Source: Ambrosia x helenae (taxonomy: Eukaryota; Streptophyta; Magnoliopsida; Asterales; Asteraceae). Taken from it: a stretch of 64,000 bases of DNA. The notes below the pieces were generated by a model that had not been told where the DNA came from, ran no database searches, and worked only from the letters and a program-made list of their open reading frames with translations. The stretch spans positions 133,271,023 through 133,335,022 of the forward strand of contig CM061231.1 in assembly GCA_030844895.1 (NCBI GenBank). Direction: 5' to 3'. Both the position numbers and the translations under genes were made by a program. This document shows, piece by piece, positions 22,408 through 34,640 of the stretch (position 1 is the stretch's first letter; every line of letters begins with the position of its first letter).

Positions 22408-25400
22408 ATGGCCCAACCCAAGAAGATTATCATAGACACGGATCCTGGCATAGGTAAAGTAATCCCTGTTTTTATCATTTTATTGAATTATCATCATCCA
22501 TGGTTGTAAAACTCGCTAGGCGCCAGTTATATCCTGACTAGTGATTAATCGGGATTATCCGGATTGATATTTTTATACGTAATTTTCAGTTTTTATAGGT
22601 AAAGATTTTAAGTATTGACCTATTTTTTAATTATGCAAGATTAATTGCCGTAATCTACATGGTTTGGTTGGAAACTGATCGGAATAGCCTATTTTTGGTC
22701 GGCCAACTAGGCTGCTACGGATTAATGGACTGATTAATGAAACATTACTTAGCGACAGGCTGACTAGTGATTAATCGCTGACTAGTCGTGATTTTTACAA
22801 CACTATTGATATGATTGTTATCACCGGCTTGATTTCAGTTTTGGTTATTGATTTTGAATATATTTTTGATATTGTGAATTTTTATTGTGTAATTGTTGAA
22901 TTAGATGATGCTATGGCGATATTTCTGGCATTGCGGTCGCCTGAGGTGGACGTGATTGGACTTACGACTATTTATGGGAATGTTTACACCACTCTTGCCA
23001 CTAGAAATGCATTGCATTTGGTAAACATTATGTCATCTTTTTTTTTTTTTTTTTGCATTGGGTAATCACTGTTGTATCGACTAATTATAGCCGTGTCTTG
23101 TTAATTATGTTTAGTTGGAGGTTGCTGGGAGAACAGATATCCCTGTTGCAGAAGGGTCTCATGTTAGTTATATGGTACATTTCCTTATATTTCTGCTTTA
23201 TGAACATTTTAAAAGTAGGTTTTGATAAGGTCAGGATAAGAGAACATAAAAGATACATGATTGATTCATCACACCAATAATAGAACCCACAGTTTGTACT
23301 TTGTAGCCTTAGTATTATTAGTATTGAAACAAAAGAAATGTCATACATACTCATGTACTTTGTTAGTTGGTTTAATAAAGTGTAAGGCGCTCTGCGGCGT
23401 TTTGGTCCCAAAAGTTGAAGCGCTGCCTATGTAAAACCAAATAACCTGTATTTACAGCTTGAAGTTGGGTCTTTCTGATCTGTTTACATATCAACCTATT
23501 TTTTAAGTAAATCTTTAATTACTAATTTCTTTATCGCTATGGTTGTTTTTACATTTAAACCTCTTACAGACCCTAATTTTGACCCATAACTACATGAGGC
23601 GTGCCTCCTTGTCCCTGAGGGTTTTCTTGAGTGCCCCTAGTGCATCTTTTTAAACCAAGACAGTCGTCTACAAGTTACTTTTTTTTATGCACTGGGCTTG
23701 AATATTATTTGCATAACTGAATGCTTCTAGGAGTCTGTCATCTATAAGCCAGCTATTTTTCATTACAGTTTCGTGAATTGTAATAGGTTGATAAGAAAAA
23801 TGCAATTATTTCATGAACTGTATTGCACTTTGATATTATTTTGATGCGCTTGTTCGCTTGTATCTTCTTCGAAAACACGAATTATGGTATCCCTAAATCT
23901 GCTCTTTCTTTGTTTTTTCTACATGTGCCAAGAAAGCAACCAAGCTCCGAGTTGCAGACTTTGTTCATGGGGTAGATGGGCTTGGAAACCAGAACTTCCC
24001 TCAGCCAAAGTCAAAACCAATAGAAAAGTCAGCAGCGGAATATTTGGTTGAGCAGGCTAATCTTTACCCTGGAGAAATCACTGTGGTGGCATTGGGTCCG
24101 CTTACCAACATCGCCTTGGTCTCATTCATAACCTTATTTATTTATTCATTACTTGTACAAACAAGTACTATCTCATGGAAGCCTCTATAAATTCTGTTTT
24201 TTAATTGATGCAGGCCATTAAACTCGATCCTGCATTCACCAAAAACATTGGACAGATCGTTCTTCTTGGTGGTGCTTTTGCAGTAAACGGGAATGTGAAT
24301 CCAGCTACTGAGGCTAATGTAAGTAACTCACTTTGAATGTCAAATACACTCTTCTTTCGACTGTAATTATCTAACTTCTATGAAAAATACCAGTAACTAT
24401 TTCTTAACTTATAAGAGGTGTTTCCATTACACGTACCATGTTGAATAAACGTTGGGCTTCATAGATTTTATGTCTCAAGTTCATGTTTCTGACCCAAACT
24501 AAAGTGTTTCCTGGCCACATATTTGGGACAATTCCTTATTAGGAACATTTATTTCATTACATTGTAGTTAATCTACATGTCTTTTCTTCCATTGGACCGG
24601 ACATGCAGATTTTTGGTGATCCAGAAGCTGCTGATATAGTGTTTACTTGCGGTGCTGATCTTTTGGCTGTCGGTCTCAATGTCACTCATCAAGTTATTCT
24701 TACAGGTAATCTTTTTGGTATGCTTTGAATAATTGAATGTACAAGTGAATCGACTCAATGGTCTAACAAGTTGCAATATGTTTGTAGATCATGATCGTGA
24801 CATCTTGGCAGAATCAGATGGAATATTTGCCAAGTATTTGAGCAAGATCCTGGATTTTTACTTTTCTTATCATCATGATTCATACAGCATGAAAGGTATG
24901 GGTTTTGAGAGAACTAATTTGTTAAACACTTGGCTGTTTGTACAGTTACGTTTAATGCTGATTTTGTATTTACGAATGGAGTTTCACATTTGGTTAATCT
25001 GCTCTGCTGATACTATGGCTGGGACATCTGTTATTTTTGTAGGCGTATACCTTCATGACCCGACAACGATTGTTGCAGCTATTAATCCATCACTTATGAC
25101 ATACACGGAAGGTGTTGTCAGAGTCCAGACAGCTGGTATCACAAGGGGCCTAACATTGTTTTTCAACAAACAGAAAAGGTGAATCTTGTTTATTTTCTTT
25201 CTTAGTATCTCGTTTTCACTATATATCTATTTACAAAATATACATATACATGATTTGTACTAATTATGTTGGTAGGTTGTGTTTTATTATAAAATTTGGT
25301 CCGGGTCGGATTTGGTTTGGTTTACCCTCACTTTTTTGTTCCTTTTTTTTTTATCAAATACTTTTTATTTAGAGTTAATGGCCAAAATCGTCCATGAGGT

Positions 25401-26162
25401 TTGACCAGTTTTGCTACATCAGTCCAAAATCGAAACTTTTTACATCTGGGTCATTATGTTTTACATTTTGTTGCCAAATTCGTCCCTGATACTAAACCCA
25501 GTTAACTATTGTCGTTAACTCTTGGGTATTTTTGTCTTTTTGGCTGCCCCCTTTTTTAAAACCCAATTTAAACAGAGTTATTCATACCCGCATAAGACAA
25601 AAGTACCCAGATGTAAAAAGGGGCAGCCAAAAAGACAAAAATACCCCCAAAGTTAACGACAATAGTTAACTGGGTTTAATGTCAGGGACGAATTTGGCAA
25701 CAAAATGTAAAACAGAAGGACCCAGATGTAAAAGGTTTCGATTTTGGATTGATGTAGCAAACTGGCCAAACCTCAGGGACGATTTTGGCCATTAACTCTT
25801 TTATTTACTTGATTATATTATTATAGTAGTAATCGAACTCTTTAAAATTAAAGTTATTTAGGTTGTATGCATCAAAAGCACACTTTGGTATTTCGTCAAC
25901 TTTTAACTCGTTTGACCTGTCCAACACATTTGACCGTTTCCATTTTGACTAAATATAGTTTTGTCATAAGAAATCAATAACCAAAGAAAAAATCTTGGTT
26001 CTGTACAGAAAAGGTACTCCTGTTTTGATTTTGATGTGGTATTGTTACTATGCAAGGTTTAACGAAGAGACTGAATGGTCCAACAAACCGACGGTGAAGG
26101 TGGCAGTTACTGTGGACGCTCCTGAGGTACTTAAATTGGTTATGGAACGCCTTATGTATTGA
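22408..26162 (+). CDS. URH2: Uridine nucleosidase (nucleoside hydrolase), URH2-like
   Basis: Nucleoside hydrolases split ribonucleosides such as uridine into base and ribose in plant nucleoside salvage, using a bound calcium ion. Exons, all with GT-AG borders, are 22408-22453, 22905-23020, 23115-23174, 23933-24118, 24214-24318, 24609-24705, 24788-24895, 25043-25178 and 26057-26162. They sum to 960 nt, 319 residues plus stop, close to Arabidopsis URH2. The N-terminal motif DTDPGIDDAMAI is the calcium and ribose site. ALGPLTNIAL, GGAFAVNGNVNPATEAN and GVYLHDP are other family blocks. The protein begins directly at MAQPKKIIIDTDPG with no targeting peptide, so it is probably cytosolic. Introns are mostly ordinary; intron 8 holds a MITE. 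It resembles URH2 more than URH1 by these motifs. The gene looks intact. Confidence 0.93.
25372..25798. mobile_element. Foldback MITE (Mutator type) in URH2 intron 8
   Basis: The element starts GAGTTAATGGCCAAAATCG and ends with its reverse complement. Inverted arms run about 190 bp each, so nearly the whole 427 bp can fold. A 9-bp target duplication TTTTATTTA flanks it (25363-25371 and 25799-25807). Nine bases and long arms are the Mutator-like signature. It lies wholly within the intron. Confidence 0.9.
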
Positions 26163-27253
26163 TAACAAACATCCTTCAATTTTTATTTACAAGCCTTGGG
26201 TTCAAAAACGATATATACTCTGTATTTGTTTTATATTCAATAGCAGCAAGTAATAATCTTTCACTTTCCATTTCACATTTTCCCCTTCAGATTATTAAAA
26301 AACATTAATTATCTTTCGAAAATAACAAGAATCAATAAGAAAACATTACCTGTATTGTCTTGAAAGAATTAATAGTTAGCTTACTCTTGAAATCAAGCAT
26401 CGAGATGAAGCGGAGGGGAAACGATATCACGAAAATTACAATGTCTAACAACACTAACTCGGCCGCCAAACCTAAAGATGATAATCACTATCAGAGATTT
26501 TTCACCAAGCGGGAAATCTATAGGCGAAAACAGAAACCCTTGATGATTCGTCGATGAAAGTTTGCTGAGAAATCTATCAAGGGGAAAGCCATCACACCTA
26601 CAAATCCACAATGCGCCTTTCACCAATAGGTCATCTGGCGCCTTAATTCATTGGCGAATATTATTTGTGATCGCATATGGTTTTATCTTTGACTGATCAA
26701 ATTTTGCCAACTCGCCATCATCCGACAATGACTGAAAAGCATAGAACGAAATCATATCCCAAGTCTGATTGTTGAAGATGTCAGTGATCTGTCGGCGACA
26801 ACTATTTAGAAGTTTTCTGTTATTCTTTTTTGAATTTTGTTTACCTGTTAATGATCCGTCAGTGATTATAAGCTGGATACTTAGGCCGTAAAAGTCATTT
26901 TTCCAGTAGTGATATCACCCTTCCAAATTGATTATATGCTAAGAAACCACAAACACTCAGTTGAATTTTGTGAGTATTTGTAGTTGAAATCCCTCTGCTG
27001 CCTTTTCATCTACAGTCGCTTATAGTTGTCTCATAAAATTTTCCACAAGGGTCATAATGTTTCAATCTTCGTATGTTTATTACTAGGATGTTTTACTTCG
27101 TCAGGTCACCAGATTTTTTACCAGATTGTTTCAGATCACCATATACAAAGCGGAGCCACCCATTAATAGTAATAGAGCTTTGCGCAAAGTTTCATCCCGT
27201 GATATGAGTATATTAAAGCTCCAACCCTAAAGAAAATCACAGCTAAAAAGGAA

Positions 27254-27260
<7 letters not shown>
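26163..27260. mobile_element. Intergenic DNA with one CACTA terminus (ends 26911)
   Basis: The right end of a CACTA transposon is at 26911: the minus strand starts CACTACTGGAAAAATGAC, with subterminal motifs such as CACTGACGGATC and GTCGCCGACAGATCACTGAC. The other end was not found, so the element is truncated or decayed; small frames at 26360-26626 are not recognisable. The rest, to the TA tract at 27261, is unassigned. Confidence 0.6.

Positions 27261-27311
<51 letters not shown>
27261..27311. repeat. (TA)n tract left of TIR element 1
   Basis: About 25 TA units. It is the first of the TA tracts that separate the elements from here to 38 kb. Confidence 0.9.
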
Positions 27312-27312
<1 letters not shown>

Positions 27313-29163
27313 AATGGGTTCATGTGAGAACCCCTTTGAGTTGAGAGAACTTAAGAACCCCTCTAAACCAATAACAAACTGACATATATACCACCTATCA
27401 ATATAATATTAAAGGGCATGATAGTAATTTAACCCTACCCCAACCCCACCCTACCCCTTTTGTCAACAGATTATATTCTGTCTTTTTTGTTTTTTTTCAA
27501 AACAAAACACACACACACACACTCATCTCACACACACTCCTCTATCTCTCCTCTCACACCTCTCTCTCTCTATCAGGCTCTCTCTCTCTCTCTCTCTCTC
27601 TTCTTTCTCACTCACGTCTCTATCTTTCTCTCTATCTCTCTCTCTCACTCACGTTTCTCTCTCTCTCTTTTTCTCTCTACATAGACGACGAGGGGGTGGG
27701 GTTTTTGAGGCGGTGGTTCGTGGGTTTTTTGGGGGAATCTGAACGGGGAGGGGGCTGGTGGTTCGATGACGGTGGTTTGGTGGGGAAAGGTGAAGGGGGC
27801 GGTGGGGGTCAACGGTGGGTTTGTTATTTTTGGAGGCGATGGTGATGGGTTTTTTTGGGGATCTGAAACAGATCTGGGGGTGGGGGGCTGTGTTGGATCT
27901 GTGGTTGGGTCTCGTTGGTGGTGATGGGGTTTTGCAGAGGGGCGGCTGACGACGGTGCGGGTTGCAGACGGTGGTCCGAACAAGATGATCGGAGAAGAGG
28001 AACGAAGAAGATGATCGAAGAAGACAAACAGATCTTAACAGGTTTTTTTGTTATTATCGTTTTTTTTAAATCACCTCACACACCTCTGGTTTCTTATTAT
28101 TATTATTATTATTTGTTTGTTGTTGTTTTTGAAGAAGATGTGTTCTTGATGGATGATGATGAAGAAGTGTTTTGCAGCAGGGTTTTGTTTTTTTGTTTTT
28201 TTTTGTTTATTTTTTTTTCATAAGAATATTGTGATGTATGATTTTTATAAATGTTTGGTTTTGTTTTTTTAGGGCACGAGAGTGGTGTAATACCAATGTA
28301 TAGATGTTTTAGGGCATTTACAGTGGTGTAATACGAATGTATAGATGTTTTTAGGGTATTTACAGTGGTGTAATACGAATGTATAGATGCTTGTTTTGGG
28401 TTTTTACACTAGTGTTTTTGTGTAGTAGGTTTGTTTATGGAAGAAAACTCTGATGTAATTGTTGTTGATGTTTTTGAGGCATTTTACGGTGGTGTAATAC
28501 GAATGTATAGATGTTTGATTTTGGGTTTTTACACTAGTGTTTTTTGTGTAGTAGGTTTGTTTATGGTAGATTACACCGATGTAAATAATTAAAACGGTGT
28601 AAATCATGGTAGAATTACACTAGTGTAAATAATTACACCAGTGTAAATCATGGTAGATTACACTAGTGTAAAGAATTACATCAGTGTAAAAACGAGAGAG
28701 AGAGAAAACAGAATGTACAAGTTGATTTTTTGTTTTAAAAAAACTAAATTGGTAAAAAATAAATGAATAAAAAATAAATTAAAGTTAAAAAATGGTAGAT
28801 TTACACTAGTGTAAATAATTACCCTAGTGTAAATCATCTTCATCAAATTTATCTGATTATTAGTTTTAAAAAAGTAAATAAATTAAAAAATAAAAAATAG
28901 TTTAAAATTTATGATATTGTGAATTATTAAATAAAAAATTAATATCATATTATATTAATTATATTTCTCTCACATGGTGTTTTTACTTTAATACCCTCAA
29001 ATGTACTTTATTAGATTAAAATATACATAATACAATTTTTAATTACCATGTAAAGACGAAAACCTCAAGAGTTAATCTCAACCATTGGATTGAGAAGATC
29101 AATGGTGTAGAATGGTTCCTATGGTTCTCACAACTCACCATGGTTCTCAAAATAACCCAACCC
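27312..29163. mobile_element. TIR element 1 of the TA-tract cluster
   Basis: The left end reads GGAATGGGTTCATGTGAGAA and the reverse complement of the right end GGGTTGGGTTATTTTGAGAA. Both ends sit in TA tracts, so no target duplication can be read. Inside are a CT/CA microsatellite (27505-27680), a G-rich stretch with a Pro-rich antisense frame (27983-27645) that looks like captured gene or promoter sequence, and repeats described separately. About 1.85 kb. No transposase. Confidence 0.7.
28270..28830. repeat. Internal repeats of element 1 with ACACTAGTGT core
   Basis: Four copies of GTGGTGTAATACGAATGTAT-type units (28275-28520), two TTTTTACACTAGTGTTTTT units and several TTACACTAGTGTAA palindromes (28610-28830). 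Each unit holds a self-complementary core. Confidence 0.8.
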
Positions 29164-29175
29164 TATATATATATA

Positions 29176-29535
29176 AGGTATGGATCTTAAGAGAACCAAC
29201 CCCTATTTGAGAACTAAGAAAACCATTCTGGGTCACACATTTCATATAAGGACAATTTTTTTTTTTTCATTAATCGCACATTTTTATGCAAGGATAAATT
29301 TTTTTTATTTTTATTCATTTATACATATATGTATATAGCAGTTATACATATGTGTATATAGCAATTATACATATGTATATATAGCATTTTTCAGCTATAC
29401 ATATGTGTATATTTCAGTTATACATAGGTGTATATTGAAAAAAAATACATTTTTTTTTGCCTTAGAAAATTTGTGGTCCAGAATGGTTCTCTCAGTTCTC
29501 AATTTGGGAAAAAGGTTCTCATTTGAACCAATTCC
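29176..29535. mobile_element. TIR element 2 of the TA-tract cluster
   Basis: Terminal repeats of about 55 bp: left contains TCTTAAGAGAACCAACCCCT...GAACTAAGAAAACCATTCTGG; the right reverse complement contains TCAAATGAGAACC...GAACTGAGAGAACCATTCTGG. Inside (29322-29435) are five imperfect units of TATACATATGTGTATA. Length 360 bp, TA tracts on both sides. Confidence 0.8.
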
Positions 29536-29583
<48 letters not shown>

Positions 29584-29987
29584 GGGAAAGTTAATTTGAG
29601 AACACCTATATTTCGTGCGAACCGTGAAAACGGCATTTAAAACCATTCAAATTCAAAATTTCTTTTTACAGTTGTCTTTATTACTATAATACAATCCCAT
29701 AAAACACAATTTACGCGTAAAAATTCAAACGTATACGGAAATAATTTGTTTTTACACATGTGTAAATTTACTGTTTATACATGTGTAAACTGCTTCATTT
29801 ACACTTGTGTAAAAAGTTAATTTGAAAGTGTTTTTGCAAAAAAAGATGAATTATTTGGAAAGAAAATTCATCTATTAATGTTGTATTTTGATTATAATGG
29901 GGCTTGTATTAAAAATTTTTAATTTTGATTGATTTTTTACTTGTTCTCACGGTTCTCATGATATTTAGCGTTCTCAAGATAACCCTC

Positions 29988-29990
<3 letters not shown>
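29584..29990. mobile_element. TIR element 3 of the TA-tract cluster
   Basis: Left end GGGAAAGTTAATTTGAGAAC, right end reverse complement GGGAGGGTTATCTTGAGAAC. Central repeats at 29750-29820 are TTTACACATGTGTAAA, TTATACATGTGTAAAC and TTTACACTTGTGTAAA. 407 bp, TA tracts on both sides (29536-29583 and 29991-30042). Confidence 0.8.
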
Positions 29991-30044
<54 letters not shown>

Positions 30045-30299
30045 TAGGGTTCAAATAGGAACCAACCCTTAAACAGGAACTATAGGAACCAATCTGAGCC
30101 ATTCATCTTCAATGGCATGATTGTAAATAAGTAAAACTTTAATTAATTGTTATTTTAATAAAGGGGTACTAAAGTTTTTTGTTCAATATCATTATTATTA
30201 GGTAATTAATAAGAAACTCCTGTATATTTGGAAACAGCAAATTAGTGTTTATGGTATACCCAAACGTATTTATTGAATATATAATATTAAAATTATATC

Positions 30300-30775
30300 T
30301 CAGTATATATACAACAGTGTACATTGGTGTATATTCGTTTTTTCATTCATCATCATCAACCAACACAAGATATACATTGGTGTATATTCGTTTTTTATTC
30401 ATCATCATTCAACATCATCAACACAGATATACATTGGTGTATATTCGTTTTTTCATTCATCATCAACACAGATATACATTGATGTACACAGATTTACATT
30501 GGTGTATATTCGTTTTTGAAGTGTACATTGGTGTATATCAGTTTTTTTTTGTTCATTCATCAACATCATCAACACTATATACAACGGTGTACATCAGTTA
30601 TACATTGATGTATATCACTTTTTTTCTTTCCATTCAACATCATAAACACAGATATACATTGGTGTATATTCGTTTTTTCATTCATCATCATCACCAACAC
30701 AAAAAATATACATTGGTGTATATCAGTTTTTTTATATATGAACGAAATATACATTGGTGTATATACGAAGAAATA
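30300..30775. repeat. ATACATTGGTGTAT minisatellite
   Basis: About ten imperfect units of 35-55 bp, each with ATACATTGGTGTATATTCG and a CATTCATCATCAACAC spacer. The frame 30245-30781 (178 codons) is open only because the repeat lacks stops; its YTLVYIRFF repeats are not a recognised protein. Confidence 0.9.
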
Positions 30776-31027
30776 GTGTGAGCAGTTTTCTAAGTCAAAC
30801 ACGAACACGGAATGGAGTTTGCAATGGTGACGGAGGCGTTAGAATTGGTTGCTGAAGAGAGAGATTCCAATGATTCAAGTGCTCTTTGTAGCCGTAACTT
30901 TTGTGTGTGATTCAATGATAACTCCATGCCTAAACCTTATCGCCTGAAACCCTGAAAGAATATTATTGAATATTATTATTCCCGTGACCCTGATCTTGTC
31001 TCCTTGTCCGGTATCGAAATCCGGTAG

Positions 31028-31935
31028 TTCAAATCTCCAAAAAGCACTAGTCGAAGCTTATGTAGAAGAAGAATTTGATGGATTCTTATAGCTGATGTAG
31101 AAGAAGGATTAGGGTACAACAAAAAAGAAAGAGGGATTATACAAACCGTGTTTGTAGTATCCTCTTGGATGAAGATCCTTTAATAGGTTTATACCATACT
31201 TTCCAATGAGGAAACTTAAAATCTTTCATCAAACTGGATGTGATGTCGACAGAGCTTTATAATCGATGAAGCATCCATACATAACACCACCGAGAATCAC
31301 GATCTGTGATGATTATTTAGAGATGAAGCATTGATCTAGGGTTTTTTTTAGATGAAAGAGAGAGGATAATGGTTGAGAGATTTGAATAAGATCAAATAGG
31401 AACCAATACCCTAGCTAGGAACTTAGGAACCAATCTGAGCCATTCATCTTTGATCTTAATCTAGGGGTAGTTATGTAATTAGCCAATTAAATATCATCTT
31501 TTAATTTAATTAAAGTTTTTATATATGGCAGTTATATAAACTTCATGCGATTTCCCTGCCATTATTTCTTGAGTTTCCTTAAATCTCTCAACCATTATCC
31601 TCTCTCTTTCATCTAAAAAAAACCCTAGATAAATGCTTCATCTCTAAATAATCATCACAGATCGTGATTCTCGGTGGTGTTATGTATGGATGCTTCATCG
31701 ATTATAAAGCTCTGTCGACATCACATCCAGTTTGATGAAAGATTTTAAGTTTCCTCATTAGAAAGTATGGTATATACCTATTAAAGGATCTTCATCCAAG
31801 AGGATACTACAAGCACGGTTTGTATAATCCCTCTTTCTTTTTTGTTTTACCCTAATCCTTCTTCTACATCAGCTATAAGAATCCATCAAATTCTTCTTCT
31901 ACATAAGCTTCGACTAGTACTTTTGAACTTAGGAA
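31028..31935. repeat. Large inverted repeat, two arms of about 370 bp
   Basis: The left arm (about 31028-31390) and right arm (about 31560-31935) are near-perfect reverse complements: for example TGATGTAGAAGAAGGATTAG on the left and CTAATCCTTCTTCTACATCA on the right. The loop of about 170 bp contains a second copy of the element 4 left terminus. Confidence 0.9.
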
Positions 31936-32267
31936 CCAATCTGAGCCATCCATTTTTAATTTTGATCTAGAGGGTATTAGTGTAAATATACATTTAATTA
32001 ATTAGCTTTTTATTATAATTAGAATTTATAATCAAAGCAGTTACTAAATAAGAATTGATTGGTTTCCTTAAATCTCTCAACCACTATTACGATCATTATC
32101 TTGAAGAACAACCCTAATCAACAATTCGTATATATATATGGCTCCGTCTATTACAACCCCCCTTCTATTTTCACCCCCCTCAAAGCACCTCCCTTAGGCC
32201 TAAGCGAGGCGCTTTCTTTACTTTTTAACTACCTCGGTACGAGGTCAGAAAAAGCTGATTTTTGACT

Positions 32268-32303
32268 CGAAGCGCCTCGCTTAGGCCTAAGCGAGGCGCT
32301 TCG
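32268..32303. repeat. Perfect 36-bp palindrome in the left terminus of element 5
   Basis: Centred on AGGCCT, with CGAAGCGCC...GGCGCTTCG ends. The same core recurs at 36327-36362 (one mismatch) and in the 100-bp palindrome. Confidence 0.95.
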
Positions 32304-32337
32304 GATCAAATTTTATTTTTTTTGGTCTTTTGAGTTG

Positions 32338-32381
<44 letters not shown>
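32338..32381. repeat. Poly-T tract
   Basis: More than 40 nearly uninterrupted T residues just inside the left terminus of element 5. No retroelement end is associated. Confidence 0.9.
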
Positions 32382-32383
<2 letters not shown>

Positions 32384-33885
32384 AGTCAGACGTTTTTCAA
32401 AAGAACATTTTTTATGTCAATGGGAGTGTAAACAAAATCGTCAATCCGACTGTTGATTTCTTTCTGCAACAAGGAACAAAATGTCAGCTTTTTCCTACCA
32501 CCTTTCAATCTCACTGTCCAACAACTGAATTTTACTTGCTTGCATGAAAAGTTTATTTTAATTGTCCGTTTGACAAACGCCTGGCTAACCTGTCCAGTTA
32601 TCAATCTCACTGTCCAACAACTGAATTTTACTTGCTTGCATGAAAAGTTTATTTTAACGATGATCCATGGTCAACGATAGCGGTCAACGATGAAGACAAC
32701 CTGAAAGTGGATACCATGGATCAGAGAGATTTAAGCTAATCAAACTCATATCTCAAGCCGGTGCAAGTTATGTTGTAGCATCTTTGATCATCTTCTTGTA
32801 ATTACTTTCAAGTTTCTTTATAATCATTGAAGACAACTTTTCAGTTGTTATCCGAGAGATAACGGTCAACGATGAAGACAACCTGAAAACAACCGGATGG
32901 TTGGTATCTATAGGTAAGAACATTGTGGATGAGGATTGTTTATCTTCCCATTGATTTCAAGTATGTTGCCTTCATCGTTGACACACAAGACGAATGTTGC
33001 AACATGAGTTCGACCAAGATAACACACGAAGCTTTAGACTCCAACCGGATCCAATTATTACTGTAATGATCAGGAATATTCCAAATAACTGTTCAATTTC
33101 AGCTTTTGTTTAACTATTTTAGCAACTTCCATAGAGAAGTTATCAATCTCACTTCTCAATGTCCATGTTTACCTTCAACGTCCAACGGTAATGAGTAACC
33201 TAGTAACCTCTACAATGATGTGATTTGTTTTAGATAAGGAGGTATATGTACAATGAACTTTTCATGCAAGCAAGTAAAATTCAGTTGTTTTACTAATTTC
33301 ATAGTCTTGATACTTTTAACAATCGGATCGACGCTAATGATGAGTTTGATGAATCATTGTACGTGGTCTAATCAGGTATATGTACAATGATGTGATTTGT
33401 TTTAGATAAGGAGGTATATGTACAATGAACTTTTTTACGCTAAATAAAACCGATTAATGTTCTTTATATATGAATAGTGACCCTCTGGCAACTATTCATA
33501 CACACAACTTTTTGCTCTAGTGGTGTGCTCTACCTTTTTGACAAACACCTGGCTAACCTGTCCAGTTATCAATCTCACTGGCAATCATCGTTGGTATTAA
33601 ATGGCAAGATATTTGGCTTTAGTCCTTTACGCAGGTTTGCCAGAGGGTCACTATTCATACACACAACTTTTATGTTCTTTATATATGAATAGTGACCCTC
33701 TGGCAAACCTGCGTAAAGGACTATATGTGGCTTTAGTCCTTTATATGAGTAATGTCATGCACAATGTGTACTCACAGTGACATCGAACACTTTATATGAG
33801 TAAAACGATCGCTTTACCTGAAAACAACCGGATGGTTGGTAGCTATAGGTAAGAACATTGTGGATGAGGATTGTTTTATTATTTA

Positions 33886-33922
<37 letters not shown>

Positions 33923-33960
33923 TTACATTATTATCGTATTTGCAACTTAGTTCCTTTCTC

Positions 33961-34640
33961 TCGAAAAGTAATTAAAAACACTTAAAAATGAATTAAAAAC
34001 AATTGTTGCCAGTTAGGTTTAGTCGGAGGACCACGTACAATGATTCATCAAAGTTGTACAAAGCTGGATGTTTTTACTGGAAAACCAAAACGAGCAATTA
34101 ACGAAGCGAAATGGAGAGATATAATTTTATTGGCTTGGAAACAACTTAAAAGAAGCAAAAATGAATTAAAATGATTTTTTGGTGATTAACAGATAATTTT
34201 AAAGAATTAAAAGAAATTCAAAATTTTTTAAAAAAAGGCCAAAGCACCTCGCTTTGGTCAAAGCGAGGCGTTTGAGTGCCTCGCTTTGGCCAAAGCTAGG
34301 CGATTGAGTGGTTTGATTAGACCACAGGCGCCTCGCTTTGACCAAAGCGAGGCACTTTGGCCTTTATTTTAAAAATTTTGAATTTCTTTTAATTCTTTAA
34401 AATTATCTGTTAATCACTAAAAAATAATTTTAATTCATTTTTGGTTCTTTTAAGTTGTTTCCAAGCCAAGAAAATTATATCTCTCCGTTTCGCTTCGTTA
34501 ATTGCTCGTTTTGGTTTTCCAGTAAAAACATCCAGCTTTGTACAACTTTGATGAATCATTGTACGTGATCCTCCGACTAAACCTAACTCACAACAATTGT
34601 TTTTAATTCATTTTTAAGTGTTTTTAATTACTTTTTGAGA
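33961..34640. repeat. Central inverted repeat of element 5
   Basis: Arms of about 285 bp (33961-34245 and 34361-34640) are reverse complements with few mismatches, e.g. AAACATCCAGCTTTGTACAA on the right against TTGTACAAAGCTGGATGTTT on the left. The centre holds CTCGCTTTGGTCAAAGCGAG and CTCGCTTTGACCAAAGCGAG, smaller palindromes. Confidence 0.9.

Larger units (their letters stand above)
30043..32128. mobile_element. Composite element 4 of the TA-tract cluster
   Basis: The left end GGTAGGGTTCAAATAGGAAC follows a TA tract. The same terminal block with AGGAACCAATCTGAGCCAT recurs in the same direction at about 31385 and 31930, so the unit holds one complete start and two further partial ones. A matching right terminus is not found before the next TA tract at 32129. 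It contains a minisatellite and a large inverted repeat, listed separately. A stretch at 30810-30905 reads as MEFAMVTEALELVAEERDS and may be a captured gene piece. Confidence 0.55.

Noticed and set aside
24733..25182. Separate 149-codon ORF
   Set aside because: It spans exons 7 and 8 of URH2 and reads through the intron; not a distinct gene.
27645..27983. Pro-rich protein (112 codons, minus)
   Set aside because: Low-complexity frame antisense to a G-rich stretch and CT repeat; no domain and no intron-exon support.
30300..30775. CRISPR-like array
   Set aside because: Units and spacers are both repetitive, the DNA is eukaryotic and no cas gene exists; it is a minisatellite inside a transposon.
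30245..30781. 178-codon protein with YTLVYIRFF repeats
   Set aside because: The frame is open only because the minisatellite unit lacks stops; composition and repeat phase vary and there is no start context or domain.
32335..32380. Poly-T as the A-tail of a retroposon
   Set aside because: No LINE or SINE body next to it and no target duplication; it lies inside element 5.
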